From Bacteroidota bacterium (GTDB taxonomy: Bacteria > Bacteroidota > Bacteroidia > Chitinophagales > Chitinophagaceae): a DNA stretch of 64,000 nt. The position numbers were made by a program, and so were the translations under genes. Shown here piece by piece: positions 52,614 to 61,729 of this stretch. The notes under the pieces are model-generated. The model searched no databases. It worked only from the letters and a program-made list of their open reading frames with translations, and was not told the DNA's origin. The stretch is taken from positions 62,001 through 126,000 of the forward strand of contig VGFQ01000005.1 in NCBI GenBank assembly GCA_016868815.1. The letters are read 5' to 3'. Position 1 is the stretch's first letter. Each line of letters begins with the position of its first letter.

Positions 52614-53537
52614 ATGGGATATAGGGATTATCCAGTGCAACGAAGGATGCCCGTCTGGGGCAGCAACAGCGTATTGTTTATACTGGTCGTCGTCAACGTG
52701 CTGGTATTCATTTTGATGCATTTCATCAAGACTGTCTACGGCCTTTCGCGGCTGCCGGAGGAGTCTTTTTACCGAAATATACTGGCATGGTTCACCCTGC
52801 CTGCCGATGGCGGGACGTTTCTGGAGCGACCCTGGACGCTGCTCACCTCTTTTATCACGCACATGCAGCTCTGGATGCTGCTGGCCAACCTCTTATGGCT
52901 TTGGGTCTTTGGATATATCCTCCAAGACCTGGCCGGAGAGCGGCTGCTGGTACCGATCTACCTCTATGGGGGGCTGGCCGGGGCCCTGACATTCTTAGCC
53001 ACCTATCAGCTTGTTCCCTCGCTGCAGCCACAGGCTGCACAGGCAGTGATGATGGGTGCCACGCCTGCCGTGCTGGCGGTGGCGGTGGCTGCCACAGTCC
53101 TGTCGCCTCAATACAGGGTCTTCCCTATGATCAGCGGCGGACTACCCCTATGGGTGCTCATGCTTGTCTTTGCCGTCATCGACGTCGCTAGCATTTCCCG
53201 CTCCGTCAGCTTCTTCTACGTACATGTCGTGGCAGCCTTGACAGGTTTCGTTTTTTCGAAGGGCCTGCTTCGCGGCATCGATGCGGCTGCCTGGATGAAC
53301 CGTTTCTATGTCCATGCTACCCGGTTGTTTCAGCCGGGCCGGACGGCCCTGAAGCGAAAGCTTCACCGCGAGGAAGTTTTCTATAATACCCGTGGTCAGC
53401 AGCCCTTCACCCGCAAGTCGAATATCACCCAGCAGCGCGTCGACGAGATCCTCGACAAGATCAGCCAGAAAGGCTATCACCGCCTTACGGAAGAGGAGCG
53501 TGACCTGCTGAAACGGGCCAGTGAAGAGGATCTATAA
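52614..53537 (+). CDS. Rhomboid-fold protein, predicted catalytically inactive
   Basis: A 307-residue polytopic protein following the active rhomboid. The fold is recognisable: WMLLANLLWLWVFGYILQDL, then YLYGGLAGALTFL, MMGATPAVLAVAV and FFYVHVVAALTGFVF. The GxSG motif has become GATP: Thr150 replaces the nucleophile Ser and Pro151 the glycine. The His of the HxxxN pair is Met88, though Asn92 and His204 remain. It should not be a protease of the normal type. A cytosolic C-terminal region of about 85 residues (KLHREEVFYNTRGQQPFTRK ... RVDEILDKISQKGYHRLTEEERDLLKRASE) is the DUF6576-like helical tail. It may bind substrates or regulate its neighbour. Confidence 0.88.
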   Translation: MGYRDYPVQRRMPVWGSNSVLFILVVVNVLVFILMHFIKTVYGLSRLPEESFYRNILAWFTLPADGGTFLERPWTLLTSFITHMQLWMLLANLLWLWVFGYILQDLAGERLLVPIYLYGGLAGALTFLATYQLVPSLQPQAAQAVMMGATPAVLAVAVAATVLSPQYRVFPMISGGLPLWVLMLVFAVIDVASISRSVSFFYVHVVAALTGFVFSKGLLRGIDAAAWMNRFYVHATRLFQPGRTALKRKLHREEVFYNTRGQQPFTRKSNITQQRVDEILDKISQKGYHRLTEEERDLLKRASEEDL

Positions 53538-53545
53538 GAAACATT

Positions 53546-54697
53546 ATGTTCAGGATCCTGCAGCGGATATCCGTCAGATCCTTGATCCTGACAAATGCCT
53601 TGACCGCGATCGCTTATGGGATCGCATCCTGGCATCTGTCGGACCGTCCTTTGCTAGGCTTTCTCTCGCTGCTGCTGCCATACCTTCTGTTGCTGCTCGT
53701 CTGCCACCTCCTCGGATGGCTGCTGGTGAAGCCGCTATATGCCCTCCCTACGCTGTTTCTGCTGATCGCTACGCATGCATCCATCCGGCAAGTCCTGCCT
53801 ATCCATCCGGGGCAAGACTTCTCGCAGGCGCCGCCGGAAGGCAGCCTGCGGGTGATGACCTGGAACCTGCGCTCCTTCACTCCTTTCGATAAGATCTTTT
53901 CAGAACCGGGGAATGCCATCCGCCACGGCTTCCTCTTCGATGAGGTGCAGCGTTTCTCGCCCGACGTCGTCTGCTTTCAGGAGCTCACAGATGCTGCCAA
54001 GGAATCTTCTGAAGATCCGGTCGACATCCTCCGACGGCAGATGGGCTATCGATACCATTTTTTCCCGGGGGATGAGCTGGGTAGTCAGCATACCGTCCGC
54101 TACGGAACCGCCATTTTTTCTAAGCATCCGATCCTGCGCGCCGCCCAGGTGCGGTACAGCGGAACGCGGTTCTCCAACAGTGAGCATACGCTGTGGGCAG
54201 ACCTGCTCTGGAATGGAGATACAGTGAGGGTGCATGTGATGCATCTGCAATCGTATCGCTTTCTGCCAGGCGACTATCGTACCCTGGCAAAGATGCGGGA
54301 GGATTCTGACCAGGGACTTCATGGTGCGCTGCTTATGTACCGAAAGTTGCGCAACAATTTCATCGACCACGCGGAGCAGTCGCGCTGGCTCAGGGGCATC
54401 CTGGACACCTGCCGATATCCGATGCTTGTATGTGCCGATCTGAACAATGTGCCGGCCTCGTATGCCTATAGGACCCTACTGAAAGATGGAAAAGATACCT
54501 TCACGGAGAAGGGTACCGGTTTCGGAAGGACGTATATCAACCCATTATCCCGTTGGATGGGCTCTCTGCCGACCTTACGAATCGACTACATACTGACCAG
54601 TCCCATCTTTGAAACCTTGCAGGTGACCCGGGGCAAGGCCAGGCTCTCCGACCATCAGGCCGTCGTGGCGGACCTACGATTGCCTCAAAAAGAATAA
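53546..54697 (+). CDS. Endonuclease/exonuclease/phosphatase family membrane protein
   Basis: A 383-residue protein. The first 90 residues have about three helices (LSLLLPYLLLLLVCHLLGWLLV). The EEP domain starts RVMTWNLRSFTPFD (Asn and Asp), contains QELTDAAKE (Glu) and YGTAIFSKHPI, then VCADLNNVPASYAYRTL and ends SDHQAVVADL with the catalytic Asp and His. It should hydrolyse phosphodiesters or phospholipids near the membrane. It starts 8 bases after the inactive rhomboid gene and is probably in the same transcript. Confidence 0.9.
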   Translation: MFRILQRISVRSLILTNALTAIAYGIASWHLSDRPLLGFLSLLLPYLLLLLVCHLLGWLLVKPLYALPTLFLLIATHASIRQVLPIHPGQDFSQAPPEGSLRVMTWNLRSFTPFDKIFSEPGNAIRHGFLFDEVQRFSPDVVCFQELTDAAKESSEDPVDILRRQMGYRYHFFPGDELGSQHTVRYGTAIFSKHPILRAAQVRYSGTRFSNSEHTLWADLLWNGDTVRVHVMHLQSYRFLPGDYRTLAKMREDSDQGLHGALLMYRKLRNNFIDHAEQSRWLRGILDTCRYPMLVCADLNNVPASYAYRTLLKDGKDTFTEKGTGFGRTYINPLSRWMGSLPTLRIDYILTSPIFETLQVTRGKARLSDHQAVVADLRLPQKE

Positions 54698-54722
54698 TTT
54701 CGCTGTTCCCCTTCCTACCATC

Positions 54723-56237
54723 ATGTCTTCCCTTTCCTTTTATAATTCTCTGCGCCGACAAAAGGAGGTTTTTGCTCCGATCGTGCCCGGCCATGTAGGC
54801 CTCTATGTCTGCGGGCCCACCGTCAGTGGCGAGAGCCATCTCGGCCATGCCCGCCCCTTTATCACTTTCGATGTGTTGTATCGCTACCTGATGCACCTCG
54901 GCTATAAAGTGAGGTATGTCCGCAACATCACAGATGCCGGGCATTTTGAAGAAGAAGGGCGCGAGGCAGTGGACAAAGTGTCTGCAAAGGCCGTCTTAGA
55001 GAAGCTGGAGCCTATGGAGCTGGTGCAGAAGTATACCAACCTCTTTCATGGCGCCATGCGGGCCTTCAACAACCTGGAGCCTTCCATCGAGCCGACGGCG
55101 ACCGGGCATATTATCGAGCAGATCGGAATGATTGAGCGGATTCTGGCAGACGGTTTTGCCTATGTGGCCAACGGGTCGGTGTATTTCGATGTCAGACGTT
55201 ACCATGAAGTCTTTAGTACCAAGGGGATGCCTTATGGCATCTTGAGTGGGCGCGATCTGGAGGAGCAGCTCGAAACCACCCGTGACTTGGAGTCGCAGGA
55301 TGAAAAACGCAGCAAGGCCGACTTCGCCCTCTGGAAGCATGCGCCCCCGGGACATATCATGCAGTGGAAGAGCCCCTGGGGCATGGGTTTCCCCGGCTGG
55401 CATATCGAATGCTCGGCGATGAGTTCAAAATATCTGGGAGAGCAGTTCGACATCCACGGGGGTGGGATGGACCTCCAGTTCCCGCACCATGAATGTGAGA
55501 TCGCCCAGAGCGCTGTCTGCCACCATCAGATCCCCGCCCGCTACTGGCTGCATAACAACATGATCACCATCAACGGGCGTAAGATGGGGAAAAGCTATAA
55601 CAATGTCATCCGGCTGAGTGAGCTCTTCACCGGGAGCCACCCCCAGCTGGGGCAGGCCTATTCGCCCATGACGGTACGTTTCTTCATCCTGCAGACACAT
55701 TACCGCAGCACCCTCGACTTCAGCAATGAGGCCTTGCAGGCCGCCGATCGCGGTCTCCGTCGCCTATGGGATGCCTTCCAATTCCTGCGGGGTATGCCGT
55801 TGGCGTCGGGGAGTAATACGGCTTCTGTCGATGAAGCTCTGGAGGCCCGCTGCCAGTCGCTGCTTGGAGAGCTCGATGGGTTCATGGACGACGACCTGAA
55901 TACTGCCAAGGTGCTTGCGAACCTCTTCGAACTGGTACCGGTGGTCAACTCATTCAAAGACGGGCATCTGCCGACAGGTGCGCTTACCGCTACGACCCAT
56001 GGCCTCCTGCAAGAACGGTTTCAGACCTTTCTCATCCAGATCTTTGGGCTGAAGGATGAGGCGGTGGCCGACGACGGCCGACTAGACGGTGTGCTTGGTC
56101 TGCTGGCAGAGATCCGTCAGGATGCCCGTTCCCGGAAGGACTTTGTGACGTCGGATAAGATCCGACAGCAGCTGCAATCGATCGGCATTCAGCTGAAAGA
56201 TGAGAAAGACGGGCGGACGAGCTGGATGGTGCAGTAA
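54723..56237 (+). CDS. cysS: Cysteinyl-tRNA synthetase
   Basis: A 504-residue class I synthetase. The HIGH motif is HLGH at residues 39-42 ([12 protein letters not shown]). The zinc ligands are Cys30 (YVCGPT), Cys in HIECSAM, and His/Glu in [10 protein letters not shown]. The KMSKS motif appears as KMGKS ([10 protein letters not shown]), a mild variant with Gly for the first Ser. Catalytic FALWK-like and [11 protein letters not shown] regions are normal. The C-terminal anticodon-binding domain ([16 protein letters not shown]) is complete. A TAATTTCG box at 54695-54702 (about 20 bases upstream) may be its -7 element. Confidence 0.97.
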   Translation: MSSLSFYNSLRRQKEVFAPIVPGHVGLYVCGPTVSGESHLGHARPFITFDVLYRYLMHLGYKVRYVRNITDAGHFEEEGREAVDKVSAKAVLEKLEPMELVQKYTNLFHGAMRAFNNLEPSIEPTATGHIIEQIGMIERILADGFAYVANGSVYFDVRRYHEVFSTKGMPYGILSGRDLEEQLETTRDLESQDEKRSKADFALWKHAPPGHIMQWKSPWGMGFPGWHIECSAMSSKYLGEQFDIHGGGMDLQFPHHECEIAQSAVCHHQIPARYWLHNNMITINGRKMGKSYNNVIRLSELFTGSHPQLGQAYSPMTVRFFILQTHYRSTLDFSNEALQAADRGLRRLWDAFQFLRGMPLASGSNTASVDEALEARCQSLLGELDGFMDDDLNTAKVLANLFELVPVVNSFKDGHLPTGALTATTHGLLQERFQTFLIQIFGLKDEAVADDGRLDGVLGLLAEIRQDARSRKDFVTSDKIRQQLQSIGIQLKDEKDGRTSWMVQ

Positions 56238-56270
56238 AAAAAAGTCCCGCCCTCCTATGGGGAGCGGGGC
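56238..56270 (-). terminator. Terminator between cysS and the S46 peptidase gene
   Basis: CCCGC at 56246-56250 pairs with GCGGG at 56264-56268, continued by CTCC/GGAG, and on the minus strand the hairpin is followed by a run of eight T (plus-strand A run 56236-56243). It is a strong intrinsic terminator for the minus-strand peptidase gene and probably stops cysS transcription as well. Confidence 0.7.
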
Positions 56271-56290
56271 TCTTGCAAGCAGGGTAGCGC

Positions 56291-58450
56291 TCAGCGTATG
56301 AGTTTCAATTCCCGCACGATATGGGGCGCACCACCTAGCTTATCTATACACCACAATACATATCGCACATCGACGCAGATGGTGCGGTTGAGGTCTTTGT
56401 CGAAGGCGATCTTATGGCTGAGGGCCTCATAGTTTCCGTCGAATGCCAGACCGATGAGTTCTCCCTGCGCATTGATGACGGGGGAGCCTGAATTGCCACC
56501 TGTGATGTCGTTGGTGGTGATGAAGCTGACGACGAGGTCGTTGCGCAGCTTGTCGGCATAAGGCCCGAAGTCCTGCTGGCTGGCTTTTGCCACGAGGTTC
56601 GCGGGGAGGTCGAACTCATAGTCGGCAGGCTTATATTTTTCGAGTACGCCCTTCATCGTACACACGTAGTCATAGCGCACCGCATCTCGTGGCTGGTAGC
56701 TTTTCACTTGGCCGTAGCTCACCCGCATGGTGAAGGTAGCATCGGGGTACATGAGTTTCGAGGGGTTCATGGCGCGGATGCCTTTGAGGTAGAGCCTTCC
56801 CAGCTCAGCATCGGTGGCAATGAACGACTGACGGTCCTGGTTGTACTTGGTGGTATAGTTTTTTACAAAGGTGCTGGCGGCTGCATAGGCGGCATCCGAC
56901 TGCAGCTTGACGGCGTCGGGGGCATCGAGGAAGGCCTTCCAACGGTTATCATCGGTGAGGATGGAGGTCCCAAAGACGAAGTCGGAGTACTTGGCATAGG
57001 TGGCATCTTCGTCCAGTTTCCCGAACCGGTTTCGAAGGTCTTCATAAAAGCCAGCCGGATGTTGCCCCTTGTCGATCTGGGCGCGGTACATGCGTATGGC
57101 GTCGGCGAGGATCTTCCGGTCAGAGGGCAGGTCAGTTTCAGAGAGAAATCCTTTCCTTGACCGGTCAGCGGCGGCCAGGCCTTTTTTTACGTCGGGGTGG
57201 TCCACGCCTTTACGGACCATATCTGCCTCCAGGGCCATGAGGGAGGAGGCGAAGGCCAGGAGGGGAGAGCCTAGGATGCCTTCGTTGATATAGATCCGGT
57301 GTTTGGCATATGGCTCCCATGCCTGATAGGCTTTGGCCCAGTCGACGAAGAGATTTTCGTAGGAGGGGTTGCCTTTGGCCCATTCGGCAAAGGCTTTTTC
57401 ATCGGCTTGTTTTTTCTCGTAGATGCGGTATTTGAGGAGTTGTTTGGATTCGCCGTCGAAGAATTTCCAGTAGTTGGCAATTCCTGCATAGGCAGAGGCG
57501 AGCTTCAGCTTCACGGCAGGGTCTTTTTTCATTTGCTCGAACATGTGCTTGAGGCGCATGTCTCGTAAGGCTACCGTAGAGGGGTTCTCTATCTCTGTTT
57601 TCAGTTTGACACCGTAGGAGGTCTCATATCGGTTGGTGGAACCGGGGTAGCCGTAGATCATGGAGTAGTCGCCGTCTTTAAAGCCTTTGATAGAAACAGG
57701 CAGAAAGTGTTTCGGCTGGAGGGGGATGTTGCTGGCGGCGTAGTCGGCGGGCTTACCATCTTTGCCCATGTAGACGCGGAAGACGGAGAAGTCGCCGGTA
57801 TGCCGGGGCCATTCCCAGTTGTCGGTGTCTCCACCGTATTTGCCGATGCTTTCGGGTGGCGTGCCTACTAGGCGTACATCGCGGTAGCGTTGGTATACGA
57901 ATACCAGAAACTGGTTGCCTTTAAACAGAGGGCTGATGCGGGCTTCGATACCATTGGCTGCATCTGCATATTGTTTGGCGATGGCCGTGCTCATGTCTGC
58001 GATCTTTTTCGCGCGGTCGGCGCCGGAGAGTCCTTGCGTGGCGCTGTCCATCGCACGGGTTACGTCTTCGATGCGGAGCAGAAACTGTGCGCTCAGCCCG
58101 GCTGACGGTATCTCGTCTGCGCGGGTGGGTGCATAAAAGCCGTCTCGCAGGTAGTTGTTTTGCATGGAGCTGGCGGCGGCGATGGCGCCATAGCCGCAGT
58201 GGTGGTTGGTAAACAGCAGCCCTTGAGCGCTGACGATTTCGCCGGTGCAGCCACCCCCGAAGATGACGATGGCGTCTTTGATGGAGGGCTTATTGACGTG
58301 GTAGAGCTGCTCTTTGGTGAGCTTGAGGCCACGTTTGACCATGTCGTTATAGACTTGTTGGCCGAGGAGCATAGGCAGCCACATGCCTTCGTCTGCTATG
58401 GCCAGCACGGTGGTGAGTATAAAAGAGCAGGAAAGCAAGAACTTCTTCAT
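56291..58450 (-). CDS. S46 family dipeptidyl-peptidase, DPP7-like
   Basis: A 719-residue secreted peptidase with signal peptide MKKFLLSCSFILTTVLA. The catalytic His lies in LLFTNHHCGYGAI, the Asp in the GGDTDNWEWPRHTGDFSVFRV region, and the Ser (about residue 652) in TGGNSGSPVIN. The residue 18 positions after Ser is Gly in LAFDGNYE. In Porphyromonas enzymes, Arg there (Arg673 after Ser655) gives DPP11 its Asp/Glu preference, while DPP7 has Gly. So this enzyme should prefer hydrophobic P1 residues. It releases dipeptides from peptides in the periplasm. Confidence 0.93.
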   Translation of the reverse strand: MKKFLLSCSFILTTVLAIADEGMWLPMLLGQQVYNDMVKRGLKLTKEQLYHVNKPSIKDAIVIFGGGCTGEIVSAQGLLFTNHHCGYGAIAAASSMQNNYLRDGFYAPTRADEIPSAGLSAQFLLRIEDVTRAMDSATQGLSGADRAKKIADMSTAIAKQYADAANGIEARISPLFKGNQFLVFVYQRYRDVRLVGTPPESIGKYGGDTDNWEWPRHTGDFSVFRVYMGKDGKPADYAASNIPLQPKHFLPVSIKGFKDGDYSMIYGYPGSTNRYETSYGVKLKTEIENPSTVALRDMRLKHMFEQMKKDPAVKLKLASAYAGIANYWKFFDGESKQLLKYRIYEKKQADEKAFAEWAKGNPSYENLFVDWAKAYQAWEPYAKHRIYINEGILGSPLLAFASSLMALEADMVRKGVDHPDVKKGLAAADRSRKGFLSETDLPSDRKILADAIRMYRAQIDKGQHPAGFYEDLRNRFGKLDEDATYAKYSDFVFGTSILTDDNRWKAFLDAPDAVKLQSDAAYAAASTFVKNYTTKYNQDRQSFIATDAELGRLYLKGIRAMNPSKLMYPDATFTMRVSYGQVKSYQPRDAVRYDYVCTMKGVLEKYKPADYEFDLPANLVAKASQQDFGPYADKLRNDLVVSFITTNDITGGNSGSPVINAQGELIGLAFDGNYEALSHKIAFDKDLNRTICVDVRYVLWCIDKLGGAPHIVRELKLIR

Positions 58451-58546
58451 GATGCAACCATTTTATACGTCAAACCTACTTTATTCTGGTAAACCACCTG
58501 TAGTTTCGCGGGGCAACGGCGTTTGCATCATTCAAAAACCACCTAT

Positions 58547-58870
58547 ATGATTGTTACCACGACCAACAACATCGAAGGCAGGGTTGTCAGCCAATACCTG
58601 GGCGTCATTAGTTCCGAGGTCATCATTGGCGCCAACATTTTCAAAGATATCCTGGGTGGCCTTCGCGACGTCTTCGGCGGCCGCAGCGGCACCTACGAAC
58701 GGGTGATGGAGGAGGCCAAGGAGAATGCCATCCGGGAGTTGCAGGATAAGGCCCGTGCCCTGGGGGCAGATGCGATCCTGGGCGTCGACCTTGATTTTGA
58801 GACGGTCGGTGGCGGCGGCACAATGCTCATGGTCAGTGCTTCGGGCACAGCGGTGCGGCTGCTCTCCTAG
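58547..58870 (+). CDS. YbjQ/UPF0145 family protein
   Basis: A 107-residue protein starting [20 protein letters not shown]. The body [20 protein letters not shown] and [20 protein letters not shown] matches the UPF0145 (YbjQ, heavy-metal-binding domain) family, which forms pentameric beta-strand rings. Function is not firmly established; the family is sometimes linked to metal handling. It diverges from the S46 peptidase gene. TAGTTTCG at 58501-58508 may be its -7 box. Confidence 0.9.
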   Translation: MIVTTTNNIEGRVVSQYLGVISSEVIIGANIFKDILGGLRDVFGGRSGTYERVMEEAKENAIRELQDKARALGADAILGVDLDFETVGGGGTMLMVSASGTAVRLLS

Positions 58871-59014
58871 CGGGACACCGAGCCCACTTCTTCCCCAGTA
58901 TGCCCTTTGACGGTGGGGCTCATCCTCGGACTGGCAGCTTGTTCCTTGTCCGGGGCTGGCAGCATATATCCCTGCCTTGCGCCATCCCGCATGGGGGGAG
59001 GCTGCATGGCCATT

Positions 59015-59413
59015 TCAGGGTGTGCCTCCGGCCAGCATCTGTTTGAAAGCATCGATGCCGGGGTGCTTTTGCAGCTGCTCGTCCATGCGGCGGAGGCTGG
59101 CCTCTGAGATGACCCAGTTCATTGGAAACAGCTCTTCTTCGCCTTTTTGGTAGCGGTCGGTGCTGCAGTAGGCGTTGCCTTTGTCGGGCATCGACGGGAG
59201 GTATCTGACCAGGTGGAGGTTGTTGACATCTGTTTGAGTGCTATAAGCTCCCAGCAGCGAGGTGACAGGTGCGGCTAGTTCGTTAGCCATAGGATGGCCT
59301 TTCCCGGCGGGCTTTTCGTCGATCGTAGAGTTACGGGCATGGATGGCATGAAAGCGCAACTTGCCGAGCCAATGGCTGGTATTTTTTTGCCAGGCTGTCG
59401 GTATCGTCAACAA
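59015..59413 (-). CDS. Small protein downstream of obgE, unknown
   Basis: A frame of 132 residues overlapping the obgE stop by 7 bases. Start is uncertain: TTG 59413 or ATG 59290 (MANELAAPVTSLL). The amino-acid make-up (LFPMNWVISEASLRRMDEQL near the end) looks protein-like and no signal or helix is apparent. I do not recognise a family. It is transcribed after obgE and could share its mRNA. Confidence 0.42.
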   Translation of the reverse strand: MLTIPTAWQKNTSHWLGKLRFHAIHARNSTIDEKPAGKGHPMANELAAPVTSLLGAYSTQTDVNNLHLVRYLPSMPDKGNAYCSTDRYQKGEEELFPMNWVISEASLRRMDEQLQKHPGIDAFKQMLAGGTP

Positions 59414-60399
59414 TTCAGCGTCTCCCAGAGCAGGTCTTTGAGGCGGGGCAGTCCCTGTCCGTCGAGGGAAGAGAAGAAGGTATGGGGGATCCCCGGGGGG
59501 AGCTCTCGGGCAATGGCCTTGCGGAGTTCCTCATCGAGCAGGTCGCTCTTGCTGATGCCGATGATGAATTTTTTATCGAGGAGTGCCTCGTCGTAGCGTT
59601 CAAGCTCTCCGTGTAGGATCTCCAACTCTTTGCAATGGTCTTGGCTGTCGGCCGGTATGACGAAGAGGAGGACAGGGTTCCGTTCGATGTGGCGGAGAAA
59701 GCGATGTCCGAGGCCTCTGCCTTCGGCGGCCCCTTCGATGATGCCGGGGAGGTCGGCCACGCAGAAGGAGCGACCGTCGCGGTATTCCACCATTCCCAGC
59801 TGTGGCGTGAGGGTGGTGAAGGCGTAGTCGGCGATCTTCGGCTTGGCGGCGGTGATGCAGGATAGCAGGGTAGACTTGCCGGCGTTGGGGAAGCCCACAA
59901 GCCCTACGTCCGCCAGTACTTTCAGTTCCAGGATCTTCCAGCCTTCGATGCCGGACTCTCCTGGCTGTGCGTAGTCGGGTGCCTGATGCGTGGGGGTCGC
60001 GAAGTGGCTGTTGCCGAGTCCTCCCCTCCCACCACGTATCCAGACGACTTCCTGCCCATCTTCTAGGATCTCCCCCTCCTTCTCCCCCGTCTCCTCATCG
60101 AGTGCGAGGGTGCCAAGCGGTACTTCCAGGACGATATCCTTGCCATCGCGACCGGTCATGTTGTTCTTGTCGCCGGGGCGTCCGTCTTCGGCATGCACGT
60201 TCTTGAAGTACCGCATGTGCAGCAGGGTCCACAGGTTTCGGTTGCCGCGCAGGACGATGTGTCCGCCCCGTCCACCGTCGCCGCCGTCGGGGCCGGCCGT
60301 TGGGTTGAACTTGGTACGCATAAAATGGCGGCTGCCGGCGCCGCCATGGCCGCTGCGGCAGAAGATGCGGATCTGGTCGACGAAGTTGGAACGTTCCAT
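59407..60399 (-). CDS. obgE: GTPase ObgE/CgtA
   Basis: A 330-residue Obg GTPase. The N-terminal glycine-rich Obg fold includes RSGHGGAGSRHFMRTKF and GPDGGDGGRGGHI. The G domain has Walker A GFPNAGKSTLLS, DLPGIIEGAAEGRGLGHRF (G3) and ISKSDLLD (G4). The start is ATG 60399, giving MERSNFVDQIRIF, the typical N-terminus. Obg proteins act in 50S ribosome assembly and stress control. A TATCTTGC box on the minus strand (plus 60407-60414) lies 8 bases before the start and may be a -7 element. Confidence 0.96.
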   Translation of the reverse strand: MERSNFVDQIRIFCRSGHGGAGSRHFMRTKFNPTAGPDGGDGGRGGHIVLRGNRNLWTLLHMRYFKNVHAEDGRPGDKNNMTGRDGKDIVLEVPLGTLALDEETGEKEGEILEDGQEVVWIRGGRGGLGNSHFATPTHQAPDYAQPGESGIEGWKILELKVLADVGLVGFPNAGKSTLLSCITAAKPKIADYAFTTLTPQLGMVEYRDGRSFCVADLPGIIEGAAEGRGLGHRFLRHIERNPVLLFVIPADSQDHCKELEILHGELERYDEALLDKKFIIGISKSDLLDEELRKAIARELPPGIPHTFFSSLDGQGLPRLKDLLWETLNC

Positions 60400-60550
60400 T
60401 ATGCCTGCAAGATAGGCAGGCTGGGGTGCACACCTATCAGCGGACACTCAGCATCCAGCAGGATCTTGATGCAGTCGTACGTTGATGGCCCACATAGCGT
60501 AGGGACTGCCTTCCTGTTGGCAGCCCTCGAGCTCGCCAAGCTACCGCCTA

Positions 60551-60994
60551 TTACAACGATGCGGACGCTCCGAGCACGGGCTTTCCCGTGCGAAAGCAGG
60601 TACCTTTGAAGAGGGCGATGGTCTCATGCTGCTGATTGGTGAGGGTGACGAGGTAGACGCCGGTGCTGCGTCCATTGTGTATTTCGCAGGCCTCTGCGGT
60701 GACGGTGTCGCCCAAGTGCGTCGGCTTTATGAACGACATGTTGGCATCGAGCGCGACGGAGCGGGCGTTCCGGTTGTTGCAGGCATATGCGAAGGCGGTG
60801 TCTGCCAGGGAGAACGGCACTCCGCCATGCACCATTCCAAAACTGTTGAGCATCTCTTCCCGTATCGATGCCTGGAGTCGGCAGTAGCCTTCCGAGAGGT
60901 CCAGGACCTCTACCCCCAGCCAGCGGCTGAAGTGGTCTTTGGCGATCATGTGGCTGACTACTTGATGGGTCATTGCTGGGCTTTGCGCGTCCAT
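60551..60994 (-). CDS. PaaI-type hotdog thioesterase
   Basis: A hotdog-fold acyl-CoA thioesterase of about 147 residues. The active-site region NSFGMVHGGVPFSLADTAFAYACN matches PaaI, with the HGG loop and the acidic residue in LADTAF. PaaI removes CoA from stalled phenylacetyl-CoA intermediates and rescues phenylacetate catabolism. Only the TetR gene lies nearby; no paaABCDE genes were seen. The upstream open frame reaches 61048, but ATG 60994 gives the better start. Confidence 0.85.
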   Translation of the reverse strand: MDAQSPAMTHQVVSHMIAKDHFSRWLGVEVLDLSEGYCRLQASIREEMLNSFGMVHGGVPFSLADTAFAYACNNRNARSVALDANMSFIKPTHLGDTVTAEACEIHNGRSTGVYLVTLTNQQHETIALFKGTCFRTGKPVLGASASL

Positions 60995-61059
60995 GGCAGA
61001 GGTATTGTGGATGGGTGATGCGGGTAGTGCCTTGCGACAAACACTCATCTGCCTGGCCC

Positions 61060-61662
61060 TTAGCCCTGGCTGTTCCGGATGCCATCGACAATCAGCTCGA
61101 CCATCGTGGACTCGAGGCTGGCTGCGGAAACGTGCTTCCTGGAGCGATGCCAGAATTCGATGCCGCGGACGGCACTCATGAGGGTGAGCACTACGCCATA
61201 GGGCTCCAGCGGGCGGATGCTGCCCTCCTGGATGCCTTGGGAGAGGATGGCCTCGATGCGCCGCATATACATGCGTCTTTCCTGCAGGAAGTGCTCCAGC
61301 CAGGGCTCTTCGAGGCTGCGGAATTCGTTGGTGGCTACCAGCACTTCATCGAGCCGTTCTATCCAGAGCCGGACGTGGAAGCGGACGATGGCTTCGAGCT
61401 GGCCGAGGCTGTCGAGCCCCGGTGCTGCTTCCAGCTCCCGAAGGTGTGCGTTGCAGGCGTCGGCGATGCGGAAGCAGATGTCTCGCAACAGGGCTGCCTT
61501 GGAATCGATGTGGTTGTACAGGCTGGCAGCCTCAATGCCGACCGAGCCGGCGAGGTCGCGCATGCCTGTGCCGGAAAACCCTTTCTCTCGGAAGAGCCTA
61601 GCCGCAGCGGAGGCGATCGCTTCACGCCTTCCTCCTTCTCTGGTACGGACTTTCCTGGGCAT
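61060..61662 (-). CDS. TetR/AcrR family transcriptional regulator
   Basis: A 200-residue repressor. The helix-turn-helix lies at residues about 12-58: AIASAAARLFREKGFSGTGM and SVGIEAASLYNHIDSKAALL. The C-terminal ligand domain (FHVRLWIERLDEVLVATNEF) resembles TetR_C_33-type regulators of acyl-CoA or phenylacetate genes. It is followed on the same strand by the PaaI-like thioesterase, its likely target. Effector unknown. Confidence 0.88.
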   Translation of the reverse strand: MPRKVRTREGGRREAIASAAARLFREKGFSGTGMRDLAGSVGIEAASLYNHIDSKAALLRDICFRIADACNAHLRELEAAPGLDSLGQLEAIVRFHVRLWIERLDEVLVATNEFRSLEEPWLEHFLQERRMYMRRIEAILSQGIQEGSIRPLEPYGVVLTLMSAVRGIEFWHRSRKHVSAASLESTMVELIVDGIRNSQG

Positions 61663-61729
61663 GATGGGTGTGATGGGTTGAAGGTACTGAAACCGGTGAA
61701 CGGGGGAGCGTGTAGATATGACAGATGAC

